A stretch of DNA of 64,000 nucleotides from Bacteroidales bacterium (lineage in GTDB: Bacteria; Bacteroidota; Bacteroidia; Bacteroidales; Muribaculaceae), in NCBI GenBank assembly GCA_014800525.1, contig JAAVFV010000030.1, forward strand, positions 1-64,000, read 5' to 3'. The notes below the pieces were generated by a model, which searched no databases, was not told the origin of the DNA, and was given only the letters and a program-made list of their open reading frames with translations. How positions within the stretch are numbered: the stretch's first letter is position 1; every line of letters starts with the position of its first letter. A program made the translations under genes and the position numbers. Of the stretch, positions 50,536 to 59,807 are shown in pieces.

Positions 50536-50595
50536 ATTATTGCTGTCCAATAAAATTTTTTATCATTCTAAAAAATTTTATCGGACAGCAATAAT
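50536..50595 (-). terminator. Fumarase terminator
   Basis: This 60-base near-palindrome has 27-base arms (ATTATTGCTGTCC...) with one mismatch and a 6-base loop. It abuts the tandem repeats. Confidence 0.85.
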
Positions 50596-50616
50596 ATTGA
50601 TCAGAGTCGCTTATTT

Positions 50617-52260
50617 TTATTTGCAATCCATCGGACAACGCGGTTTGATCTGTTTGAAGAAGTCGTTACCCTTGTTGTCTACGAGGATGAATGCGGGGAA
50701 GTCTTCTACTTCAATTTTCCAGATTGCCTCCATTCCGAGCTCGGGATATTCAAGAAGCTCCACATTCTTGATTGAGTTCTTGGCAAGGATAGCGGCCGGT
50801 CCGCCGATAGATCCGAGGTAGAAACCACCATGCTTCTTACAAGCGTCGGTCACCTGCTGGCTGCGGTTACCCTTAGCAATCATCACCATAGAGCCGCCTG
50901 CTTCCTGGAACTGGTCGACATAGGAGTCCATACGTCCTGCAGTAGTGGGGCCGAATGAACCCGAGGGCATACCCTCCGGTTTCTTTGCCGGACCTGCATA
51001 GTAGATCGGGTGATCCTTAAGATACTGCGGCATAGGCTCGCCGGCATCAAGACGCTCCTTAATCTTGGCATGAGCTATGTCGCGACCCACGATGATTGTG
51101 CCTTTAAGCGAGAGACGTGTGCTTACGGGATATTTGTTGAGAGTCTCAAGAATCTCCTCCATCGGACGGTTGAGGTCGATATTCACCACCTCTCCTTCGC
51201 CGGCATTGCGGTATTCTTCCGGGATGAGTTCGCCGGGGAATTCATCAAGCTTTTCAATCCAAAGACCGTCGCGATTGATCTTGGCTTTAACGTTACGGTC
51301 GGCCGAACAGCTCACACCCATACCGACAGGGCACGATGCACCGTGACGGGGCATACGGATCACACGGATGTCGTGAGCGAAATATTTACCGCCGAACTGT
51401 GCGCCCAGGCCGAGGTTCTGAGCTGCTTCAAGGAGTTCTTTCTCCAGTTCGCGGTCGCGGAAGGCATGACCATATTCGTTACCGTGATCGGGAAGATTGT
51501 CGTAATACTTCACAGATGCTTTCTTCACGGCTGCGAGATTAGCCTCTGCTGATGTGCCGCCAATCACAAATGCAATATGATAAGGAGGACAGGCTGCTGT
51601 GCCGAGGGTCTTCATCTTCTCGATAAGGAAAGGCACGAGAGTCTTTTTATTGAGAATAGCTTTTGTCTCCTGATAGAGATATGTCTTATTGGCCGAACCA
51701 CCACCTTTCGCTACAAAGAGGAATTTGTATTCATCGCCTTCTGTGGCATGAATCTCAATCTGAGCCGGAAGGTTACATCCTGTATTCACCTCCTCATACA
51801 TGGTCAGGGGTGCATTCTGAGAATAACGGAGATTATTCTCAGTGTAGGTTTTGTAGACGCCTTCGGAGATCTTCTCCTCATCATCGCAACCTGTCCATAC
51901 CTGCTGACCCTTATAGGCTGAGCAGATGGATGTACCTGTATCCTGACAGAAGGGAAGCACTCCCTTGGCTGCCACCTCCGCATTGCGGAGCATGGTGAGC
52001 GCGACAAACTTGTCGTTTTCTGAAGCTTCGGGGTCGTTCAGAATCTTTGCCACCATCTCATTATGCTCGCGACGAAGCATGAAAGAGCAGTTATGGGAAG
52101 CTACATTAGCAATTACGGTAAGAGCCTCGGGATCGACCACCAGCATTTCGTGGCCGTTCCAGTCTTCTACCTTTACGTAGTCTTTGGTAATAAGCTCGTA
52201 TTCCGTGGTATCCGGACCGAGCGGAAACATTTCCTGGTAATGAAAAGGTTTGGTTGCCAT
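50617..52260 (-). CDS. Class I fumarate hydratase
   Basis: This 547-residue Fe-S fumarase interconverts fumarate and malate. [28 protein letters not shown] and [21 protein letters not shown] carry the cluster-binding and active-site residues; the C-terminal swivelling domain contains [18 protein letters not shown]. The leader has a direct repeat (TTCGAAGTTGATTTC twice) and an exact consensus promoter (52321-52352). Confidence 0.95.
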   Translation of the reverse strand: MATKPFHYQEMFPLGPDTTEYELITKDYVKVEDWNGHEMLVVDPEALTVIANVASHNCSFMLRREHNEMVAKILNDPEASENDKFVALTMLRNAEVAAKGVLPFCQDTGTSICSAYKGQQVWTGCDDEEKISEGVYKTYTENNLRYSQNAPLTMYEEVNTGCNLPAQIEIHATEGDEYKFLFVAKGGGSANKTYLYQETKAILNKKTLVPFLIEKMKTLGTAACPPYHIAFVIGGTSAEANLAAVKKASVKYYDNLPDHGNEYGHAFRDRELEKELLEAAQNLGLGAQFGGKYFAHDIRVIRMPRHGASCPVGMGVSCSADRNVKAKINRDGLWIEKLDEFPGELIPEEYRNAGEGEVVNIDLNRPMEEILETLNKYPVSTRLSLKGTIIVGRDIAHAKIKERLDAGEPMPQYLKDHPIYYAGPAKKPEGMPSGSFGPTTAGRMDSYVDQFQEAGGSMVMIAKGNRSQQVTDACKKHGGFYLGSIGGPAAILAKNSIKNVELLEYPELGMEAIWKIEVEDFPAFILVDNKGNDFFKQIKPRCPMDCK

Positions 52261-52320
52261 ATATTTCTTTTTCGAAGTTGATTTCTAATTCGAAGTTGAT
52301 TTCCTTTTAGACTCCATTTC

Positions 52321-52352
52321 CAAATTTACCAACTAATTTCAATATCTCCAAA
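52321..52352 (-). promoter_or_regulatory. Fumarase promoter
   Basis: On the minus strand, TAAATTTG (52321-52328), a 20-base spacer and TTTG (52349-52352) match the consensus exactly. Confidence 0.82.
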
Positions 52353-52465
52353 TAATTCCCCCGATTTCCCTCCTCCTCACTTTGTCTTCTTCCTTCACCC
52401 GGTTATAACCCTGCATTAACATTTTTTGTAGGATGGGGTCTTAGTTTTGGTATTGCTATTTTTGT

Positions 52466-52473
52466 TAACTTTG
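52466..52473 (+). promoter_or_regulatory. Possible -7 box of the amidase-like gene
   Basis: TAACTTTG fits the -7 consensus. A TTTG lies only 16 bases upstream, too close for the usual spacer, so this is tentative. Confidence 0.4.
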
Positions 52474-52522
52474 CAAGTCAATACCATTACGCGGCAATCG
52501 TGCCGTCTATTCTCTGCTGATT

Positions 52523-55500
52523 ATGATATTCCATCGCTTAAAATATTATTTTTCAATCCTGATGGTGGCGCTTTGTTGCGCTGCGGTGACAGTCCCCGCT
52601 GATGGCGCGGCTAAGAAAAAAGTCTCTTCTTCCCAGTCTTCCAAGAAGAGCTCTTCAAAATCCTCCAAATCGAAGTCGAAGTCGGGTTCGAAGTCTTCCA
52701 GATCTTCTTCCAAGTCTTCGGGTGGATCTTCTAAAAATTCGTCAAAATCCAAGACAAATTCAAAGTCGTCCAAAGGGAAGAAGGCTGCCAATGAGAGGAA
52801 GAGTTCCCGAAGGAAAAGCTCTTCCAAGAATACAAGAAAAGATAACGGCGTGCGCCGTGCCCCGCGTGTGGTGAAAACTCCCGCTCCTCCCAAGGAGGTG
52901 GCTTCCAATGATTCGCTCACTTTGCGTGTGAATCAGGCAGTGCTCAGCTGGATTCCGAAGCAACTTAATCCCGGGGGGCTTCGTGTCAACAGCGTGCGTC
53001 CCGATGCCACAGGCCGTATCGCCAATGTACGTCTGAACGAGAATTTTACCTATCTCCCCGTAACCCGTAATTTGATCGATTCTTTGTCGATCACCATTAA
53101 GGATGCGTTGCCTGATTCCCTGTCAGGTTGTCGCGTTAGCCTTTCGGTGAATAATAAGCCTCTCGCTTATTATATCACCCGTGTGGACAAACTCCCCGAG
53201 AAGTATCGTAAAAATATTCCGTTCGTTACCGAAGTAAATCCCGTCTCTAACGCCAAGAAGGGTATGCCCGGTGATATCCTGGCGCTATGGGCTTCACATG
53301 GCCGTTATTTCCGTCCCGGTGCCGATGCCTGGATGTGGCAGCGTCCGATGCTCTTCCAGGCTATGGAGGATACATATACTCTCGGATATGTCTATCCTTA
53401 TCTGGTGCCGATGCTGGAGAATGCCGGAGCCTATGTGTTCATGCCCCGCGAACGCGACACAAATAATAATGAGGTGATTGTCGATAATGATCTGAATCAG
53501 GACGGCAAGGTCTATTCCCAACCCTATTATAAGGAAATGAATGGATCCACTCAATGGACCACAGGCGAACTCGATGGCTTCATCTATGATCTCCCCGATT
53601 TCCGCGACACGGAGAATCCATTCGAAAATGGAACCTACCGCCAGACCACTACCGTGCGCTCCGGAAAACCTTCTGTAGCAGCCTGGTATGCTGATATTCC
53701 GGCTTCAGGTGAATATGCGGTTTATGTGAGCTATAAGTCGCTGCCTAATTCCACGGAGGATGCCCGCTATACGGTGAATTATTCCGGTGGTTCGAAGGAG
53801 TTTAAGGTAAATCAGACGATGGGGGGCGGCACATGGATCTATCTTGGTACATTCCCTATCGAAAAGGGGTATAGCGATTCCGAACCGATTGTGACTCTCT
53901 CAAACATTTCGGATAAGGATGCCGGAAAGATCATCACTGCCGATGCGGTGAAGATCGGCGGTGGTATGGGAAATATCGCCCGCAGCGCGCGTCGGTCGGA
54001 TATCTATTATGATCCCTCCACTCCGGAATCGAATTTCACTTCCACCCGTCTCTCGCAGGATGAAGAGGGTGACGATGACCCGGATGATGATGACGACGAT
54101 AACGATTCAGATGATGATTCAGATTCGTCGGAGGAGGATGTGGCCGATGGCGATGGTCAGGCGGCTGTGAATGCTCCGGTTACTCCTCAGAAGAAGGGCC
54201 CGTCGCCGAAGTTTTCGGTGTCAGGTATGCCCCGGTGGGTGGAAGGAGCCCGCTATTGGTTGCAGTGGGCCGGTTTCCCGGAAAATGTCTATTCTCCCTA
54301 TCATGGGGCCGACGACTATAAGGATGATTATACAGGGCGCGGTCATTGGGTGAATTACCTCGCCGGCGGCTCGCGGGTGCTTCCGAATCGTCAGGGCCTC
54401 AAAATTCCGGTGGATCTCTCATTTGCCCTTCATTCGGATGCGGGAGTGCGCTCGGATGATTCCTTTGTAGGAACTCTGGGCATCTATTACACCAACAATG
54501 GCGCTTCCTACGCCGATGGAACTCCCCGGATCAATTCGCGTATGCTCACCGACCTTATCATGCGTCAGATCACCGGCGATGTCCGGATGAGTTACGAACC
54601 TAACTGGACCCGCCGCTCCATGTGGGATAAGTCGTATGTCGAGGCTCGTGTGCCGGAGGTACCGACTACATTGATTGAACTTATGAGCCATCAGAATTTT
54701 GCCGATATGATGTATGGCAATGATCCCAATTTCCGCTTTACTGTAGGTCGCGCCATTTATAAGGCTATGGCTCGGTTTATGGCCGAAAGAAAGGGACGCG
54801 AGGTTGTGATCCAACCTCTGCCGGTGAAGGAATTCGCAATCCAGATGAATAAACCGAATCATTACCGTCTATCCTGGTCTCCGACTCCGGACCCGTTGGA
54901 GAAAACTGCCATGCCTTCCCGATATATTATAATGGAGCGCACTGAGGGAGATCTCGGTTTCCATCGTATCGCAGAAACTTCTTCCACTCATTATGAAGTG
55001 AAGGTTACGGATAATAAGATCCATAGTTTCCGGATAATCGCTGTCAACGACGGGGGTTCCTCCTTCCCGTCGGAGACTCTGGCGCTATGTAATGGCACAG
55101 GTGGAGGTCAGCCGATGCTCGTGGTCAATGGTTTCGATCGTGTAAGCGGGCCGAAGGTGATCCGCGAGGGTGGTAAGGCCGGATTTGCCGCAGAGGAGGA
55201 ATTCGGCGTCCCCTATATCAAGGATATGAGTTTCACAGGCTATCAGCAGGAATTTAACCGCAGTGCCGGAGTACGTCATGGCAACAGCAGCGGAACATAT
55301 GTGCCTAAGGTTATCGCCGGCAACACATTCGATTACGCTGCGATTCATGGTGATGCGTTTGCGGAGACAGGTCTCGGCTTCGTGAGCTGTTCCGCGGCTG
55401 CTGTGGAAAAGGGTATCGTTAAGCTTTCCAACTATAAGATTATCGATTGGATTGCCGGTAAACAGAAGGCTACAGTGGTAGGTAATGGCAAGAGTGGAGT

Positions 55501-55957
55501 GATGTACCGAACTTTCACACCCAATGTGCAGAAGGAACTCCGGAAGTTTGTCGAGCGTGGTGGCCATCTGCTCATCACAGGTCAGTATGTCGCTTCCGAC
55601 CTTACCGGTCCGCGTTCATCAATGACCGATAGGGATTTCGCTTCCGAGGTTTTGGGTATTCGTCCCGTAGATGGGGATCGTGTCCGCGATGGTGGCATCC
55701 GCTATGTCACCGGAAGAACCATGGATTACAATGCTTCTCTCAACGATCGCCAATACATCGTGGAAAATCCTGATATTCTTGAGGCTGCCGACGACAGCAA
55801 CGCCACTCCCGTTTATTCTTTCTCACGGGGAAGTGGAAACGCCGGCTTCATCCATAATTATGGTAAAGGGAAGGTGATGACCATCTCCGTCCCCCTCGAA
55901 GCGCTCACCAAGGATGAAGACCGTGATGCCGTGGTGGCAAACTTCCTTAAATATTAA
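52523..55957 (+). CDS. Secreted amidase-like protein with golvesin/FnIII modules
   Basis: This 1144-residue exported protein has a signal peptide (to about residue 30), a Ser/Lys-rich segment (about 31-106, runs such as SSKSKSKSGSKSSRSSSKS), then an amidase_3-like fold that is split: ASHGRYFRPG (zinc His), EDTYTLGYVYPYLVPMLENAG, FALHSDAGV (second His) and PTTLIELMSHQNFADMM (catalytic Glu region). A golvesin-C-like beta domain (about 385-490) and an acidic stretch (about 510-545) sit inside the fold. An FnIII module (about 760-850) and a GATase-like domain follow. Proteins of this kind are often mislabelled xanthan lyase. It heads a cluster with GT2, DUF4922, an AmpG-like permease and TamL. 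The amidase assignment is inference from the four motifs in order. Confidence 0.7.
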   Translation: MIFHRLKYYFSILMVALCCAAVTVPADGAAKKKVSSSQSSKKSSSKSSKSKSKSGSKSSRSSSKSSGGSSKNSSKSKTNSKSSKGKKAANERKSSRRKSSSKNTRKDNGVRRAPRVVKTPAPPKEVASNDSLTLRVNQAVLSWIPKQLNPGGLRVNSVRPDATGRIANVRLNENFTYLPVTRNLIDSLSITIKDALPDSLSGCRVSLSVNNKPLAYYITRVDKLPEKYRKNIPFVTEVNPVSNAKKGMPGDILALWASHGRYFRPGADAWMWQRPMLFQAMEDTYTLGYVYPYLVPMLENAGAYVFMPRERDTNNNEVIVDNDLNQDGKVYSQPYYKEMNGSTQWTTGELDGFIYDLPDFRDTENPFENGTYRQTTTVRSGKPSVAAWYADIPASGEYAVYVSYKSLPNSTEDARYTVNYSGGSKEFKVNQTMGGGTWIYLGTFPIEKGYSDSEPIVTLSNISDKDAGKIITADAVKIGGGMGNIARSARRSDIYYDPSTPESNFTSTRLSQDEEGDDDPDDDDDDNDSDDDSDSSEEDVADGDGQAAVNAPVTPQKKGPSPKFSVSGMPRWVEGARYWLQWAGFPENVYSPYHGADDYKDDYTGRGHWVNYLAGGSRVLPNRQGLKIPVDLSFALHSDAGVRSDDSFVGTLGIYYTNNGASYADGTPRINSRMLTDLIMRQITGDVRMSYEPNWTRRSMWDKSYVEARVPEVPTTLIELMSHQNFADMMYGNDPNFRFTVGRAIYKAMARFMAERKGREVVIQPLPVKEFAIQMNKPNHYRLSWSPTPDPLEKTAMPSRYIIMERTEGDLGFHRIAETSSTHYEVKVTDNKIHSFRIIAVNDGGSSFPSETLALCNGTGGGQPMLVVNGFDRVSGPKVIREGGKAGFAAEEEFGVPYIKDMSFTGYQQEFNRSAGVRHGNSSGTYVPKVIAGNTFDYAAIHGDAFAETGLGFVSCSAAAVEKGIVKLSNYKIIDWIAGKQKATVVGNGKSGVMYRTFTPNVQKELRKFVERGGHLLITGQYVASDLTGPRSSMTDRDFASEVLGIRPVDGDRVRDGGIRYVTGRTMDYNASLNDRQYIVENPDILEAADDSNATPVYSFSRGSGNAGFIHNYGKGKVMTISVPLEALTKDEDRDAVVANFLKY

Positions 55958-55967
55958 CACCGATTGG

Positions 55968-55999
55968 CGGAGTCTATCAATTGATATTGATAGACTCCG
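55968..55999 (+). terminator. Hairpin after the amidase-like gene
   Basis: A perfect 13-base stem (CGGAGTCTATCAA / TTGATAGACTCCG) with a 6-base loop. No U-run follows, so read-through into the GT2 gene is possible. Confidence 0.6.
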
Positions 56000-56039
56000 A
56001 TAATCATTCCACATTTCATTGAATCCAGGATATAAAAAC

Positions 56040-57491
56040 ATGGAGATAATACGTTTCACAACAGTCAATGCCCTCCGTGAGGCCATTTTCCGTATGCCGC
56101 TTGAGCAGTATGTGCTTATCAAGCTCGATGACCGGGAGGTAGAGTTTGACCTTGCTTTCAATAGCCGTCTTATCGAAACGGCCACTGATATTGATTCCAC
56201 ACTGACCTATTGCTGGTTTCGTGAACGTCAGGAGGATGGCTCTTTGCTCGATCATCCCGTGAATGATTATCAGCCGGGATCGGTAAGAGACGATTTCGAT
56301 TTCGGTCCGTTAGTATTGCTCAATACGGCCGATGTGCTTTCTGCCACCGAGGATATGGATGAGTCTTATTCCGGGCTGCTCGATGGCGGATGGTATGCGC
56401 TCCGCTTAAGGATGACCATGTCGAAGATGATTGCCATGGTGCCTGAGTATCTGTATACCGTGAAACGTGTGGATTATCGTCTCAGCGGCGAGAAGCAACA
56501 TGATTATGTCGATCCCAGAAACCGGGAATACCAGATTCAGATGGAGAAGACTCTTACCGAACATCTTGATATGATCGGGGGCCTTGTATCTCCGGAGGTA
56601 GAGAAGGTGGATTATGACGGGGAGGAGTTTCCTGTGGAGGCTTCAGTGATTATTCCTGTCCGCAACCGTGTGCGTACAGTGGCCGATGCCGTGAATTCAG
56701 CTTTGGATCAGGATACTCTGTTTCCGTTCAATGTGATTGTGGTGGATAATGATTCCACGGATGGCACCCGGGAGGTTCTCGAAGCTATCCAGGATCCGCG
56801 TCTTGTGGTGATAAAGGTTGCGGCAGATGAAAATTTAGGTATCGGCGGATGCTGGAACCGTGCCGTGCTTTCCGAACATTGCGGTAGATTTGCCGTGCAG
56901 CTCGATTCTGATGATTTATATAATTCCAGAAGTGTGCTGCAGGCTGTGGTGAATAAGTTCCGTTCAGGAAATTTCGGCATGGTGGTGGGAAGTTATTCCA
57001 TGATAGATTTCAACGGCAATCCTCTTCCCCCGGGTATTATCGACCATAGGGAATGGACGGATGAGAACGGAGCCAACAATGCCTTGCGCGTGAACGGCTT
57101 CGGAGCCCCGAGAGCTTTCTTCACTCCTATCGTGCGCCGTTTCCTTTTCCCGAATGTCAGTTACGGAGAGGATTATGCCATGTGCCTGCGCGTAAGCCGT
57201 GATTATGCTGTGGGCCGCATCTTCCGCCCCCTATATCTATGCCGCCGTTGGGAAGGAAATTCGGATGCAGCGCTCTCCATTGAGAAGACTAATGCAAATA
57301 ATGCCTATAAGGATTGCCTGAGATCTTTCGAACTTCTGGCGCGTATCCATTCCAATATGCAGTCGCATCAGGGCCCCACCCCTTTTCTTCCCTCCGATAT
57401 CTTTGATTCTCTTTCAAATATGCCTCCTTTCGATCCTTCTGATTTCTTCCCCGAAGAGGACACAGAGTTTGATCCGGACGATGATGAATAA
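56040..57491 (+). CDS. Family 2 glycosyltransferase with N-terminal extension
   Basis: This 483-residue protein has an unrecognised N-terminal domain (about 1-200, beta-rich with conserved-looking acidic residues) and a GT-A domain from about 205: [28 protein letters not shown] and QLDSDDLY (DxD). It has no obvious membrane helix, so it is likely cytoplasmic. A TTG at 56019 in frame could start it 7 codons earlier; I prefer the ATG at 56040. The C-terminus is acidic ([12 protein letters not shown]). It lies 28 bases before the DUF4922 gene, so they are probably one operon. Confidence 0.88.
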   Translation: MEIIRFTTVNALREAIFRMPLEQYVLIKLDDREVEFDLAFNSRLIETATDIDSTLTYCWFRERQEDGSLLDHPVNDYQPGSVRDDFDFGPLVLLNTADVLSATEDMDESYSGLLDGGWYALRLRMTMSKMIAMVPEYLYTVKRVDYRLSGEKQHDYVDPRNREYQIQMEKTLTEHLDMIGGLVSPEVEKVDYDGEEFPVEASVIIPVRNRVRTVADAVNSALDQDTLFPFNVIVVDNDSTDGTREVLEAIQDPRLVVIKVAADENLGIGGCWNRAVLSEHCGRFAVQLDSDDLYNSRSVLQAVVNKFRSGNFGMVVGSYSMIDFNGNPLPPGIIDHREWTDENGANNALRVNGFGAPRAFFTPIVRRFLFPNVSYGEDYAMCLRVSRDYAVGRIFRPLYLCRRWEGNSDAALSIEKTNANNAYKDCLRSFELLARIHSNMQSHQGPTPFLPSDIFDSLSNMPPFDPSDFFPEEDTEFDPDDDE

Positions 57492-57519
57492 TTGATAAAT
57501 CCCAATGTAGAACAGAGAT

Positions 57520-58431
57520 ATGACCGGAGAAGATATAAATTCAATCATAGAGACCCAACTGGAACTATGGCCTGAGGCTAAGAAAAATTTTGACGCTCTG
57601 ATCGGTGTGGAGCGTCGCGAATTGCCGTTAGGAGATTTCCCGGCTTATGTACAGTTCAATCCGGCCCGTATACGTAGCACAGGGGCAAAAGTGGATGCCG
57701 CTTCCATACGGCAGCGTCCCTGCTTTTTATGTGCGTCCAATCGTCCGGAACAACAGCTCACAATTCCTTTCTCCGAGGATTTTGATCTTCTTGTGAATCC
57801 ATATCCGATTCTTCCGGTCCATTTCACATTGACTTCACGAAATCATGTGCCGCAGGATAGTTTCACGGCAGATATGCTCCGGCTGGCAGTGGAATCCCCC
57901 GACCTCGTGGTCTTCTTCAATGGTGCAAAGGCAGGAGCGTCAGCACCTGACCATCTGCATGGACAGGCGGTTCTTAAATCTGAGGTACCTATATTACGTG
58001 TAGCCGAACGCTTTCATCCCTCTTCCGAGCCGGAAATTCAGTCGTCGGCCGAATGGAACGCTGATCTGCCTTTCCGCTTCTTCAGTGCTGTGATTCCTCC
58101 GCAAAGCGATGGTAGGGATGTGGCCCTGATGGCACGCTTATCCGGCAGAGAGCCGCAGTCAGATAATGAGTTGGATCCTGGACTTGTCAATATCTTCTGT
58201 TGGGTCGATAATAATGGGCTTTTGAGAATGATTTCAATTCCAAGACAGCGGCATCGTCCTCTCTGCTACGGCGATGGCCCCGGGCAGATGCTCATTAGTC
58301 CGGGAGCTCTTGATATGGGAGGAATCGTGATTACTCCCCGGTTAGAGGATTTCAAGTCGCTGACTCCCGATATACTCCGCAGTATATATGCGGATACAGC
58401 TTTTCCTGATGGATATAGTCTTTCTCTCTGA
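57520..58431 (+). CDS. DUF4922 (GalT/HIT-like) protein
   Basis: This 303-residue protein has the HIT/GalT-type motif DHLHGQAV (H-x-H-x-Q) and a two-Cys RPCFLCASNRPEQQ segment, like the nucleotidyltransferases GalT and Ap4A phosphorylase. DUF4922 is the annotation for this Bacteroidales family; its substrate is unknown. Its place between a GT2 and an AmpG-like permease suggests handling of a nucleotide-activated sugar, perhaps from recycled cell wall. It is 69 bases before the permease gene. Confidence 0.85.
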   Translation: MTGEDINSIIETQLELWPEAKKNFDALIGVERRELPLGDFPAYVQFNPARIRSTGAKVDAASIRQRPCFLCASNRPEQQLTIPFSEDFDLLVNPYPILPVHFTLTSRNHVPQDSFTADMLRLAVESPDLVVFFNGAKAGASAPDHLHGQAVLKSEVPILRVAERFHPSSEPEIQSSAEWNADLPFRFFSAVIPPQSDGRDVALMARLSGREPQSDNELDPGLVNIFCWVDNNGLLRMISIPRQRHRPLCYGDGPGQMLISPGALDMGGIVITPRLEDFKSLTPDILRSIYADTAFPDGYSLSL

Positions 58432-58499
58432 ACAAATTTTCTCCCATTGAACTCTACAACTAATTATTGAACACTACAACTAATTAGCCTGACCATCCG

Positions 58500-59807
58500 A
58501 TGAAAAACCGATCTCCATGGCTGTGGATTCCCACTCTATATATCGCAGAGGGTCTCCCATATTTTGCAGTCAATACACTGACTGTGCTGATGTATGTCAA
58601 AATGGGAGTAAGCATGTCCGATATGGCTTTCTTCACCGGCTGGCTTTACCTCCCATGGGTGATAAAGCCGTTCTGGAGTCCGTTTATCGATCTATTCCGC
58701 ACCAAACGTTTCTGGACCTTAGCTATGCAGGCATTACTGGCCATTTGTATGGCCGGTGTCGGTTTTCTTCTCCCTCTCCCCTTCTTCTTCGCTGCTTCTC
58801 TGGTATGCTTCTGGATCATGGCTTTTGCCTCTGCCACCCACGATATTGCCGCGGATGGTTATTATATGCTTGAACTCACACCCCATGAGCAGGCGGCCTA
58901 TGTCGGGGTGCGCTCCACATTCTATCGTATAGCCAGTGTAGTGGGTCAGGGTGGATTAGTGATGGTAGCCGGCCTTCTCGAGAATCGGCTTGAAAGCGTA
59001 TCTATGGCCTGGAGTTCGGTTTTCCTCCTTCTCTCCGCCATCTTTACCCTTATCTTTTTCTATCACCTGCGGTATCTTCCTGTCGCCCCGGCCGACCATC
59101 CGGCCCCGGAGCCACGTAATGCTGTCGATATTGTCCGCGAATTCGGCATGACCTTTGCCACATTCTTCCGTAAGCCCGGAATCATCGCCGCACTCCTGTT
59201 TATGCTGTTCTATCGTCTGCCTGAGGCTCTCTGCATCAAACTCGTGCAGCCGTTTCTGGTGGCTTCAAGAGAATCCGGAGGCTTAGGACTTTCCACTATT
59301 GAAGTCGGTTTCGTTAACGGCACCATGGGAGTAATCGCCCTCCTTGCCGGCGGAATTCTCGGGGGTGTGATGATTGCATCCGGAGGATTGAAGAAATGGC
59401 TTTGGCCTATGGCTATGGCTCTCACTCTCCCGTGTCTGGTGTATTGTTGGCTGGCCATATCGCAACCACAGGATTTTACCCTTATATGCTCGGCGATTGC
59501 CATCGAACAATTCGGATATGGATTTGGGTTCACGGCCTTTATGCTCTACCTAATCTATTTCTCCAGGGGAGATTGGCAAACCTCACATTATGCGTTCTGC
59601 ACAGCATTCATGGCACTCGGAATGATGCTCCCCGGAATGGCTGCCGGTTGGTTGTATGAGACCCTTTCTCACTTTTCAATAGTGACCGATGGTGTTCCCT
59701 CGGGATTCGTGAATTATTTCTGGTTTGTGATGCTATCCTGTCTGGCCACATTCGCCGTATGCGCCTCAGTAAAGATCGATCCGGAGTTCGGTAAGAAAAA
59801 GTCATGA
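58500..59807 (+). CDS. AmpG-like major facilitator permease
   Basis: This 435-residue membrane protein has twelve hydrophobic helices and begins RSPWLWIPTLYIAEGLPYFAVN, with the family-typical GLPY and DIAADGYYM segments. Members of this MFS branch (AmpG in Enterobacteria) import anhydromuropeptides across the inner membrane. The neighbouring amidase-like, GT2, DUF4922 and outer-membrane genes fit a cell-wall-recycling role. The stop codon overlaps the tamL start as ATGA (59804-59807), so translation is coupled. Confidence 0.85.
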   Translation: MKNRSPWLWIPTLYIAEGLPYFAVNTLTVLMYVKMGVSMSDMAFFTGWLYLPWVIKPFWSPFIDLFRTKRFWTLAMQALLAICMAGVGFLLPLPFFFAASLVCFWIMAFASATHDIAADGYYMLELTPHEQAAYVGVRSTFYRIASVVGQGGLVMVAGLLENRLESVSMAWSSVFLLLSAIFTLIFFYHLRYLPVAPADHPAPEPRNAVDIVREFGMTFATFFRKPGIIAALLFMLFYRLPEALCIKLVQPFLVASRESGGLGLSTIEVGFVNGTMGVIALLAGGILGGVMIASGGLKKWLWPMAMALTLPCLVYCWLAISQPQDFTLICSAIAIEQFGYGFGFTAFMLYLIYFSRGDWQTSHYAFCTAFMALGMMLPGMAAGWLYETLSHFSIVTDGVPSGFVNYFWFVMLSCLATFAVCASVKIDPEFGKKKS

